DNA of 18,755 nucleotides from an uncultured Bacilli bacterium (lineage in GTDB: Bacteria > Bacillota_I > Bacilli_A > RF39 > UBA660): contig CANPZJ010000007.1 in assembly GCA_947588795.1 (NCBI GenBank), forward strand, positions 1-18,755, in the 5' to 3' direction. The position numbers and the translations under genes were made by a program. Positions 12,061-18,755 of this stretch are shown here, piece by piece. Numbering within the stretch: the stretch's first letter is position 1; each line of letters begins with the position of its first letter. The notes beneath the pieces are model-generated. The model did no database searches. It had not been told where the DNA came from and saw only the letters and a list, made by a program, of their open reading frames with translations.

Positions 12061-14865
12061 TTAAATTCCTTTCTCTATTACTAATATTCTTTTTTCTAAT
12101 TTATTTATTATAGTTTGTTGTTCTTGAATTGCTTTGGTTATGGCTGGAATAATAGAAGATAATTGTGGATGCTTAATTTTATCTTCACCACTTTCAAATA
12201 TAAAAGATTTATCTATTTCTTCTAATTCATCAGCAACATAACCATTTTCAACATGACCACCATATTTATAATCAAATTCTTTATGATTAATACTTAATAT
12301 TTTATTTAATGCTTGATACTCACTGTCTTTAATGTTTTTCTTATATCTTTTATCACAAACCCAACTTTGATAATCTCGAAGTCTTACTACATTATTACTT
12401 GCTGTTGGTGTATCAGCAATTAAAAATTGTTTAGCATTAATATTTTGAGTATTCCAAGAAAATAAAACATCACCAGTTTCTTCATCACCTATTGCATATG
12501 TTAAATAAATAGGGGAAAATTTAAAAACTGCGTCTGGTTCTCCATATTGTCTATTTGTCAAAGAATATTCACTCTCGAAGCCACCTATTCTTGACTTAAA
12601 TGTTCCAGCAATATATCTATAATTGTTAGTTAATCCATAAGAAGAAATTCTTGTATTAAAAGTAGAATCCTTTTCATTTGCTATTGTTATTGTTGGAGAA
12701 GCACTAGAGCCACCAGTATCATATAAATTAATATTACCACCTTCAACATTAACTTCATGCAAGGTAGCATTATTAGCATTAATATTGCCCAATTTATCCA
12801 GTTTAAAATTATCTGAATCTATGATTACATGATTACCTTTTAATTCTATAATACCTAAATCATTTTCTACTGCTAGATTTAAAGACGCTATTATTTCATC
12901 TTTATCTAACTTTTCAGATACTTTTAATTCTAATTGATTCCTAAGTAGAGTTATTGAAGTACTCAAATCAACATGAGTAGCAAATTGTGAAGTAAATTCG
13001 TTTTGTTTAGAATATCTTACATTTATGTAAGCATCTTCAAAACTTTCCATAAATAATTTATAAGTACCAGCTTCAAATTGAATCCCATTATAAACAAAAT
13101 ACTCTTTTTGTTCTTCTTCTAATTGGATTTTATCACCATCTTCATTAAATCCAACTCTATGGATGCAATACATTTGCTTATTTTCATAATCAATTATAAG
13201 CTCATCTTTTATATTGCCATCAATATAATGTAAATCACATGGCAAAGTATATCTTAATACTTCTACATCTTCACCGGTTTCAGAATCTACTTTAGTTGCT
13301 ACTAAATCTCTTGTTGTCATAAACAAATCTTCACTTGGAAATAAACTCTTACTAGGATATAAATAACTTAAATCAGTATTAGTTGGATATATATGTAAAA
13401 ATAGTAATTCACTAGTCATAATTCTATCTAAATTTACAATTCCAATATTTTCTACTATGGTAGTTAAATCTTTAAATGAATTAACAGCCATAACTAATTC
13501 TTCATATCCTTCAATTAAATTTGTATTTATTTTACCAGATGTAATGAAATCAGCATTAATCGAGCCATCTTGGGTAATTGCAATTTCATAAGGACCATTA
13601 ATGCCATTTTTTGAATATCCTAAACCATTTAGATTCCAGCGCCATACTTTAGTTGCTGTTTTAGGATCATCAGTATCCATAATAAAAAGTTCATTATTAG
13701 TTTTATAAACATAACCACCCATAGCACTTGTTAATAATTTTGTAGCATTATCTCTAGCTTCTTCTAATATACTAGTTGGATTTATTTTTTCAACATTTTT
13801 TACGATAGAATTTACTGTATTCTGAAATGTTGGTTTAAAAGTTCCAATTTCAAAAGTATCAATTTGTTTTGTTAAAACATTATAAGTTGTTTTAATAACT
13901 CTTGTTTCAAAATTTAATCCTAATATTTCAGCAGTAATAGTATCCCCTAATGAAACTTTTTCTAAAAAATTATATTTTTCATAATATTCCTTTGTTTTTG
14001 ATAATTCTAGCCAATCAATTTTTATATTTATAACTGGCTTATCTATACCTGCATCAAATAACAAATTTGTTTCATCTCTTAATGCTTGATATGCCTCTTC
14101 AAGTGTATGATATGCCTCTTCATCTTCTGGATCATATTTTATATTACTAAATTCATATTTTCCAATTTTCGGTGTAGGATAATCATTTATTAAAGGACTA
14201 CTAACATATTTTTCAGGTAGCATTAAGCCATCATATCCTAAAGGCATTATTTTTGTATATAATGATGAAATGTCGATATTAACATTAATATCTTTTATAT
14301 TTTTGCCAATAATTAATTTTACATTTTTGTTATTACCTCGTTGTTTTAAAAACTTAATTAAAAAGTTATCTCTTTCTATTTCCACATTATATAAATTGAC
14401 TAATGAATTATCAATATCACCCATAAAACATTCTACAGGATTTCTTCTTACATATCTTGCTGAATGAACTCCAATTGCATCAGAATAAACTTCAAATTTT
14501 GTTTTTATTTCTGCTCTATCTAAAAGCCACTTAGCTGCACTTGCACAGTCTAAATTAGTTGGAGCAGAATCTTCTATAAAATTGTCTAACAAATCATAGT
14601 AAATATGTCTAGCATATAATGAAATGGTTTTGAAATCTTTTTCTACTTGACTAATTCTAAATAATTGATAATTATTATCACCTACATCAGCTTTTATTAT
14701 GTTACCTGCAACTAAGTAATCACTTAAAGAAGAATTTATTGGGTAAGTGATATTTAAGCCATATTCACCATTTAATTCTTCTACTACATTTGCTGATAGA
14801 CAATCTATTAAAAAGCCTAAACCATTATTATCAAAATTTTCTTCTGTAGAAAGATAAATATTCAT
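12061..14865 (-). CDS. Tail hub protein (prophage tail endopeptidase type) with C-terminal S74 chaperone domain
   Basis: A 934-residue protein. Residues about 1-365 form the phage minor structural / Prophage_tail (Tal-like) domain that makes the hub at the tail tip, ending near ETRVIKTTYNVLTKQIDTFE. A connector with GSINADFITSGKI (about 440) and a long, partly beta-rich stalk follow. The last 98 residues are a peptidase S74 intramolecular chaperone: CDKRYKKNI (837-845), the FDYKYG region, GYVADELEEI and a terminal helix. This domain normally trimerises the fibre and then cuts itself off before a serine; here that position is Cys837. The start is supported by SD AGGTGATG; the distal tail gene ends eight bases upstream. 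It probably forms a trimeric tail-tip hub or spike, possibly with wall-degrading activity. Confidence 0.92.
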   Translation of the reverse strand: MNIYLSTEENFDNNGLGFLIDCLSANVVEELNGEYGLNITYPINSSLSDYLVAGNIIKADVGDNNYQLFRISQVEKDFKTISLYARHIYYDLLDNFIEDSAPTNLDCASAAKWLLDRAEIKTKFEVYSDAIGVHSARYVRRNPVECFMGDIDNSLVNLYNVEIERDNFLIKFLKQRGNNKNVKLIIGKNIKDINVNIDISSLYTKIMPLGYDGLMLPEKYVSSPLINDYPTPKIGKYEFSNIKYDPEDEEAYHTLEEAYQALRDETNLLFDAGIDKPVINIKIDWLELSKTKEYYEKYNFLEKVSLGDTITAEILGLNFETRVIKTTYNVLTKQIDTFEIGTFKPTFQNTVNSIVKNVEKINPTSILEEARDNATKLLTSAMGGYVYKTNNELFIMDTDDPKTATKVWRWNLNGLGYSKNGINGPYEIAITQDGSINADFITSGKINTNLIEGYEELVMAVNSFKDLTTIVENIGIVNLDRIMTSELLFLHIYPTNTDLSYLYPSKSLFPSEDLFMTTRDLVATKVDSETGEDVEVLRYTLPCDLHYIDGNIKDELIIDYENKQMYCIHRVGFNEDGDKIQLEEEQKEYFVYNGIQFEAGTYKLFMESFEDAYINVRYSKQNEFTSQFATHVDLSTSITLLRNQLELKVSEKLDKDEIIASLNLAVENDLGIIELKGNHVIIDSDNFKLDKLGNINANNATLHEVNVEGGNINLYDTGGSSASPTITIANEKDSTFNTRISSYGLTNNYRYIAGTFKSRIGGFESEYSLTNRQYGEPDAVFKFSPIYLTYAIGDEETGDVLFSWNTQNINAKQFLIADTPTASNNVVRLRDYQSWVCDKRYKKNIKDSEYQALNKILSINHKEFDYKYGGHVENGYVADELEEIDKSFIFESGEDKIKHPQLSSIIPAITKAIQEQQTIINKLEKRILVIEKGI

Positions 14866-14873
14866 ATCATCAC

Positions 14874-15548
14874 CTATAAATATGCCTTTCTAAATTTAAT
14901 TTTAAAATTTGAAATACTTCCTATATAATTAATGGTATTTTCACCAGGCTTTAAAATAGGAAAATCATATTGCATTTGATTTGATACATTAATACCATTA
15001 TGAGTTATTACTTTATACTTAGAATCCAAAATATAATCACCATCTAGATTCTTTAGATTAAAGGTTTTACCATTTATAGTAATTGATACATCACCACTAC
15101 CAGCTAGTTCTATTATCGGATACATTTCAGCTGTAGCATTTTCAATATTTAAAACATCATTATCTGATAAAACTGTGTATTCTGTTTCAATTATATCTTC
15201 TGATATAGGATTAACTAAAAATTGAACTACAAATGATCTAAAATTCAACACTTTTTCAAAATCAATTGCATTTTGAATTATTGCTGTATATTCGGTTTTA
15301 CCATCAAAAGATAAAGTACCATAGCCATCTAAAAATTCTTTTATTACATTTATATCTATCTTTTGTTCATTAAAGTGGCATTCTATCGTTTCTACAAAAC
15401 TTTCATAAACTCCTGTATCAACTGATAAAAAACCATTTCTACCTTCAATTTCATATACATCTATTTTTTTCTTGGCTTTTGTTATTTTTGGAATCTTTTC
15501 AACAATAATGCCTTTTTTTCTAAATTCTATTCCTTTCCAAATTACCAT
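14874..15548 (-). CDS. Distal tail protein (Dit, siphovirus tail component family)
   Basis: A 224-residue protein of the Dit/siphovirus tail component family, the hexameric ring joining the tail tube to the hub and receptor-binding apparatus. The N-terminus (IWKGIEFRKKGIIVEKIPKI) and the segment IDVYEIEGRNGFLSVDTGVY are typical of the N-terminal ring domain; the second half (from about 135) is a beta-sandwich with ITINGKTFNLKNLDGDYILD and a late GENTINYIGS. SD AAAGGAAG lies in the end of the tape measure gene, two bases upstream. Its place between tape measure and tail hub is invariant in such phages. Confidence 0.93.
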   Translation of the reverse strand: MVIWKGIEFRKKGIIVEKIPKITKAKKKIDVYEIEGRNGFLSVDTGVYESFVETIECHFNEQKIDINVIKEFLDGYGTLSFDGKTEYTAIIQNAIDFEKVLNFRSFVVQFLVNPISEDIIETEYTVLSDNDVLNIENATAEMYPIIELAGSGDVSITINGKTFNLKNLDGDYILDSKYKVITHNGINVSNQMQYDFPILKPGENTINYIGSISNFKIKFRKAYL

Positions 15549-15550
15549 AA

Positions 15551-17572
15551 TTAATTACTTCCTTTCGCAGTAGCAGAATTTCTTCTATAAAATTCAAGTT
15601 CTTCTGCTAAAGCTTGAATATCAGTTTGTCTAGTATTGTTAAAGTTCTCAATTTGAATATATAATGGATTATTATTTGCAGTTGGATTAATTACCGGATT
15701 TACACTTGTTTCAACTTTTGATGATAAGTTCTTCATAGCCTTTTGAACATCTGATACTGTATTATCTATACCTTCAACCATACCATATCCTAAATTTTCA
15801 CCAATTTGATCACGCATTACAGTTGATGGAGAGTTAATACCAAATAATTTTTTAATGAATTTTAAAACATTACCAACCCATCCTTTTATCTTACTTTTAA
15901 TCCAATCAAATGAATTACTTATTCCTTTCCATATTCCTGAAACTAAATTTTTACCAATATCAACTACCTTTAAAACACCATCACCTAAGGCTTTTATTAA
16001 TTTAGCAATTAATTCAGGTATTTTTGCAACTATTCTAGGAATTGCTTTTACTATTCCTTCTGCTAATCCTAACATTAACTTTATAGCTGCTTCTATTATT
16101 AAATCAATATTATCAATTAAAACTTCTACTATCATTAAAATAGCATCTACAACAGCTGGTATAAGTACATCTAAGTTTTCTGATATTCCTGATATTAATG
16201 CCAATAATACTTGTAAACCTGTTTCTATAATTGTAGGTAAATTTTCTAAAATGAATGCAACTAAGCTCATAAGTAAACTAGTTACCATATCTGCAATAGG
16301 TTGTACATTATTTTTAATTAAATCAACTAAAGATGCAATTAATTGTTGTGCTGCTTCAAATAACTGAGGCAACATATTGATTAACAATTGACCAATTTGA
16401 GGTAATATATTAGCAATTAATGTACTTATTCCACCTAAAATTTGTGGTGCTAATTTAATAATAACATTACTTACATTTGTAATGAATGTAACTATAGCAT
16501 TTGATAATTGTTCTGGACTACCACTACCATTTAAGAAATTATCAAATGCTGCTTTCATAGAAGCCATACTACCTGATATTGTAGTTGATGCTTCAAGAGC
16601 AGTTGTACCAGTTACACCTAGTTCTTCTTGAACAACATGGATAGCATTATATACATCACTTAAATTACTTATATCATATTTAACACCTGATATTTTTTCG
16701 GCATCTGATAATAATCTTTCCATTTCAGTTTTAGTACCACCATAACCGAGTTTAAGATTATCTAACATGGTATAGTTTTGTTTCGCAAATCCTTGATATG
16801 CATTTTGAATACTATCCATTGATGTACCAAATTTATTGGCATTATCAGCCATATCTATTAATGCCATATCAGCAACATCAGCTGCTTTAGCAGTATCACC
16901 GCCTAAGCTTTGAAGTAAAGATGCACTAACAGATGTTACTGTACTCATATATTCATTTGCTGATAGACCAGCTGTCTCATAAGCTTTATTTGCATTTTCT
17001 ATAACTGCATCAGCATTATCTTTAAATAAAGTTTCAACACCACCTATATTTTGCTCTAATTCAGCATAAGATTTAACACCAGCAGTTAAAACACCAGCAA
17101 TTGCAGTTGATACAGCAGTAACAACTTGAGCAACCTTTTTAACAACTTCGGCTGCTATATCACCCACTTTTTTTAAAGTATCACCTATTTTAGAAAGATT
17201 AATTGAATTGGTACTAGACAATGAATTTTTCATATTTTTAATTGCATTTTCTGTTGTCGTTATTTCTCTAGTTAATTCTCTATAACTTTCTTTTTGATCA
17301 TCAGTTAATTTATTGTAATCACCCATTTGACTTTGAGCAGTTTTTAATTGATTAAGTTTATTTGTTGAATCTTGAATGTTTTTTTCTAATAATTCATATT
17401 TTTGAGATAGTAATTCAGTATTTTTAGGATCTAATTTAAGAGCCTTATCAAGTGCTTTTAATTCATTATTTGCAGCATATATGCTAGAATTAACACCTTT
17501 TAATGCATCATTTAATTTAGTTGTATTACCACCAATTTCAATAGTAATTCCTTGCAATTTCTTAGTAGCCAT
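15551..17572 (-). CDS. Phage tail tape measure protein
   Basis: A 673-residue tape measure protein, setting tail length and helping DNA passage; at about 1.5 angstrom per residue it predicts a tail near 100 nm. Residues 1-125 are coiled coil, with the common start LQGITIEIGGNTTKLNDAL. A membrane-like segment lies at about 147-166, and the conserved core (SYAELEQNIGGVETLF ... YGGTKTEMERLL) at about 168-345. Hydrophobic helical repeats with LPQI/LPQL/LPTI motifs fill about 366-545, and FGINSPSTVMRDQIGENLGYG at 577-597 is a common tape-measure end motif. SD AAGGTG supports the start. Only 85 bp separate it from the major tail gene, with no tail chaperone gene between. Confidence 0.94.
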   Translation of the reverse strand: MATKKLQGITIEIGGNTTKLNDALKGVNSSIYAANNELKALDKALKLDPKNTELLSQKYELLEKNIQDSTNKLNQLKTAQSQMGDYNKLTDDQKESYRELTREITTTENAIKNMKNSLSSTNSINLSKIGDTLKKVGDIAAEVVKKVAQVVTAVSTAIAGVLTAGVKSYAELEQNIGGVETLFKDNADAVIENANKAYETAGLSANEYMSTVTSVSASLLQSLGGDTAKAADVADMALIDMADNANKFGTSMDSIQNAYQGFAKQNYTMLDNLKLGYGGTKTEMERLLSDAEKISGVKYDISNLSDVYNAIHVVQEELGVTGTTALEASTTISGSMASMKAAFDNFLNGSGSPEQLSNAIVTFITNVSNVIIKLAPQILGGISTLIANILPQIGQLLINMLPQLFEAAQQLIASLVDLIKNNVQPIADMVTSLLMSLVAFILENLPTIIETGLQVLLALISGISENLDVLIPAVVDAILMIVEVLIDNIDLIIEAAIKLMLGLAEGIVKAIPRIVAKIPELIAKLIKALGDGVLKVVDIGKNLVSGIWKGISNSFDWIKSKIKGWVGNVLKFIKKLFGINSPSTVMRDQIGENLGYGMVEGIDNTVSDVQKAMKNLSSKVETSVNPVINPTANNNPLYIQIENFNNTRQTDIQALAEELEFYRRNSATAKGSN

Positions 17573-17602
17573 TATTATTCACCTTCTTTCTTAATGAATA
17601 CT

Positions 17603-17652
17603 AAAAAACCACTATACAAGTGGCTTTTTACTACTCATTAAATTGAGTAGTA
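17603..17652 (-). terminator. Double hairpin with terminator between major tail and tape measure genes
   Basis: In transcription order, a 9-bp perfect stem TACTACTCA/TGAGTAGTA (arms 17644-17652 and 17629-17637) is followed by a second stem AAGCCACT/AGTGGTTT (17619-17626 / 17606-17613) with a 5-base loop and six T. The second is a standard rho-independent terminator with one G-U pair that exists only in the minus-strand RNA. It probably attenuates the operon after the major tail gene. Confidence 0.85.
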
Positions 17653-17657
17653 TTAAT

Positions 17658-18224
17658 TTATACAGCTTCAGCTTTTTCAACAACTTTACTAAAGAAGGCG
17701 TTATAAGCTTCAGCATTTGATTCTGAAAGTTCACCTACTACTTTAACTAAACCATCTGAAAGTCTAGGCATTGTTTTTATTGACAATGTATCTGTACTAG
17801 GCTCTTTTGAGCCTTCAGTAGTAGCAGCATTATTAGCTGGTCTAGTTACAACAGTATTGTAATACCAGAACCTTCTCGCTTTTTCATCGCCTTCAACTTG
17901 GAAACCAAGAGCAAATGGCTTAATTACATCATCTTTATTTTCAAATAAAAAACCATTTTCATCAGTTGTTTCACCTAATATTTTCTTTCTAAATTCATCT
18001 GTTACCATAGCAATTTCAAGGTCACCTTCATATCCTTGATTAGCAGATGCTGAAAAGTAAATAGTATTATCAGCATTAAAATCATTAGAATCACCTGAAG
18101 CCTCTAATGATAAATTTACAGCACCAGGTAATTTAAAAGGTGTTTCATATTCATATTTGCCTTCTTCATTAATGGTATATGGTGCAATATGAACATTACT
18201 TAAACCAAATTTAACTTTTCCCAT
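17658..18224 (-). CDS. Major tail tube protein (phi13 family)
   Basis: A 188-residue protein of the phi13-type major tail family. It opens GKVKFGLSNVHIAPY, a signature of the family. Further marks are LPGAVNLSLEASGDSNDFNADN, NQGYEGDLEIAMV and the ending LSDGLVKVVGELSESNAEAYNAFF. It polymerises into the tail tube. A very strong SD (AGGAGG) and the terminator directly downstream suit a protein needed in hundreds of copies, unlike the tape measure. Confidence 0.93.
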   Translation of the reverse strand: MGKVKFGLSNVHIAPYTINEEGKYEYETPFKLPGAVNLSLEASGDSNDFNADNTIYFSASANQGYEGDLEIAMVTDEFRKKILGETTDENGFLFENKDDVIKPFALGFQVEGDEKARRFWYYNTVVTRPANNAATTEGSKEPSTDTLSIKTMPRLSDGLVKVVGELSESNAEAYNAFFSKVVEKAEAV

Positions 18225-18241
18225 ATTTTTTTACCTCCTAT

Positions 18242-18556
18242 CTAAATTTCATAAAAAATATGATAAATTTTCTCTTCTCTATCCCACACTTCATCAGATT
18301 TATCGTATGAGATATTATTATTAGTAAGTAACTTCTCTATATTTCTCTCTAATTCAACATTTTTCTTTTCAGTAACTAGTTCTAGCTCAAAATTAAAAAA
18401 ACTGATAAATGTTAAATTATCAGCTTTAAAATTACTAGGTATTTGTTCTCTATATGCTAGAAATGGTGGAATCATTTTTTTGTTATCATCAAAGTGATCA
18501 TAAGCAATAGGAATATTTAATTTTTTTAATAAATTATATAAATCTTTATGGGTCAT
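18242..18556 (-). CDS. Tail completion/terminator-type protein
   Basis: A 104-residue protein located between an HK97 gp10-like gene and the major tail gene, the usual place of the tail terminator/completion protein. Its start MTHKDLYNLLKKLNIPIAYDHF and the FLAYREQIPSNFKADN segment, with a later LELVTEKKNVELERNIEKLL, match small proteins of this position in phi13-like phages. SD GGAGG lies six bases upstream, and the start overlaps the stop of the upstream gene by one base (TAATG). The assignment rests on position and general pattern. Confidence 0.78.
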   Translation of the reverse strand: MTHKDLYNLLKKLNIPIAYDHFDDNKKMIPPFLAYREQIPSNFKADNLTFISFFNFELELVTEKKNVELERNIEKLLTNNNISYDKSDEVWDREEKIYHIFYEI

Positions 18557-18755
18557 TATTTACCTCCATTTTGAATAATTTTTATAACATTTTTTTCATA
18601 GTCAGAAACACATTTATCATGAACTGGTGCTATATGCGTTATAGGTTTAGTTTTTGAGCCATTTCTTGTTAAATGGCCATTTTCAAGCAAATGAGTTAAT
18701 TGATAATCAGTAGCATTATGAATAGTACAATTTACAAAGCCTTTACCTTTTTCAA
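18556..18755 (-). CDS. HK97 gp10-like head-tail connector protein, C-terminal part
   Basis: The frame enters at the right edge and stops with TAA at 18558-18556, giving about 66 C-terminal residues. The segment ATDYQLTHLLENGHLTRNGS followed by THIAPVHD is characteristic of the HK97 gp10-like head-tail joining family (typically HLLEhGH...HIAPA). These proteins act at the neck, between the head-completion and tail proteins. The N-terminal half lies outside the window. Confidence 0.85.
   Translation of the reverse strand, partial: EKGKGFVNCTIHNATDYQLTHLLENGHLTRNGSKTKPITHIAPVHDKCVSDYEKNVIKIIQNGGK

Larger units (their letters stand above)
8284..18755 (-). mobile_element. Siphovirus-type prophage, late (tail-lysis) end; continues beyond the window
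   Basis: Everything from the tRNA 3' fragment rightwards is phage. A full tail module (completion-type protein, major tail protein, tape measure, distal tail protein, tail hub), receptor-binding-type proteins and a holin-endolysin cassette all lie on one strand, pointing at the attachment site. The order is that of long, non-contractile tailed phages of Firmicutes. No gene is broken, so the element may be functional. Head, packaging, replication, lysogeny and integrase genes and the second att site must lie beyond 18755. Confidence 0.95.

Noticed and set aside
15855..16367. 170-codon plus-strand frame inside the tape measure gene
   Set aside because: A long antisense shadow of the low-complexity hydrophobic repeats of the tape measure; no SD and no family resemblance.
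17573..17657. Hidden frameshifted tail chaperone between major tail and tape measure genes
   Set aside because: Only 85 bases are available, filled by two hairpins; no slippery sequence with a following frame can fit.

Overview
The window is A+T-rich and uses the standard code: Trp is TGG throughout, and TGA ends two genes. It looks like a chromosome segment of a low-GC Gram-positive bacterium that forms endospores or descends from spore-formers. The evidence is a clear forespore sigma factor G gene followed by ylmC, an lspA-rluD pair, and a recD2 / small protein / AI-2E-transporter order like the B. subtilis yrr region. A gut Bacilli or Erysipelotrichia-like lineage is my inference.

Region 1 (1-571) is the N-terminal part of a secretion-signal-less M23 endolysin-like protein that runs off the left edge. 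Region 2 (about 572-8283) is host chromosome, nearly all on the minus strand: a rhomboid protease, a small divergent membrane gene (the only plus-strand gene), rluD, lspA, ylmC, sigG, an AI-2E family transporter, a 50-residue membrane protein and recD2. Several rho-independent terminators separate the units. Two genes, lspA and recD2, lack a Shine-Dalgarno (SD) sequence and have a -10 box exactly six bases before the start codon, as expected for leaderless transcripts.

Region 3 (8284-18755) is the late end of a siphovirus-type prophage. Its border can be placed to the base: 8284-8300 is a displaced 17-base 3' end of a tRNA (probably tRNA-Ser, discriminator G, encoded CCA), followed 11 bases later by the old tRNA terminator. 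The intact tRNA gene should be at the other prophage end, outside the window. All phage genes are on the minus strand and point at this att site. In transcription order (right to left) they are: HK97 gp10-like protein, a tail-completion-type protein, the phi13-type major tail protein, a double hairpin/terminator, the tape measure, the distal tail protein, a large tail hub protein with a C-terminal S74 chaperone, two small tail-region proteins, a non-coding switch-like region, three tandem tail-tip/receptor-binding-type proteins with related N-termini, a small membrane protein, a holin and an M15 endolysin.

The most interesting stretch is 11298-11515, between the tail hub genes and the three receptor-binding-type genes. 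It holds a sigma-A-like promoter directly abutting 13.5 copies of the tetranucleotide CATA (minus strand). This is followed by a G+C-richer leader with two tandem, related hairpins whose wobble pairs favour the minus-strand RNA. It has the layout of a phase-variable switch for phage host-range genes. Other unusual points are the absence of room for tail-assembly chaperone genes between major tail protein and tape measure, a Cys in place of the usual Ser at the S74 cleavage site, and a cell-wall-binding module shared almost identically by two lysins with unrelated catalytic domains about 8 kb apart.
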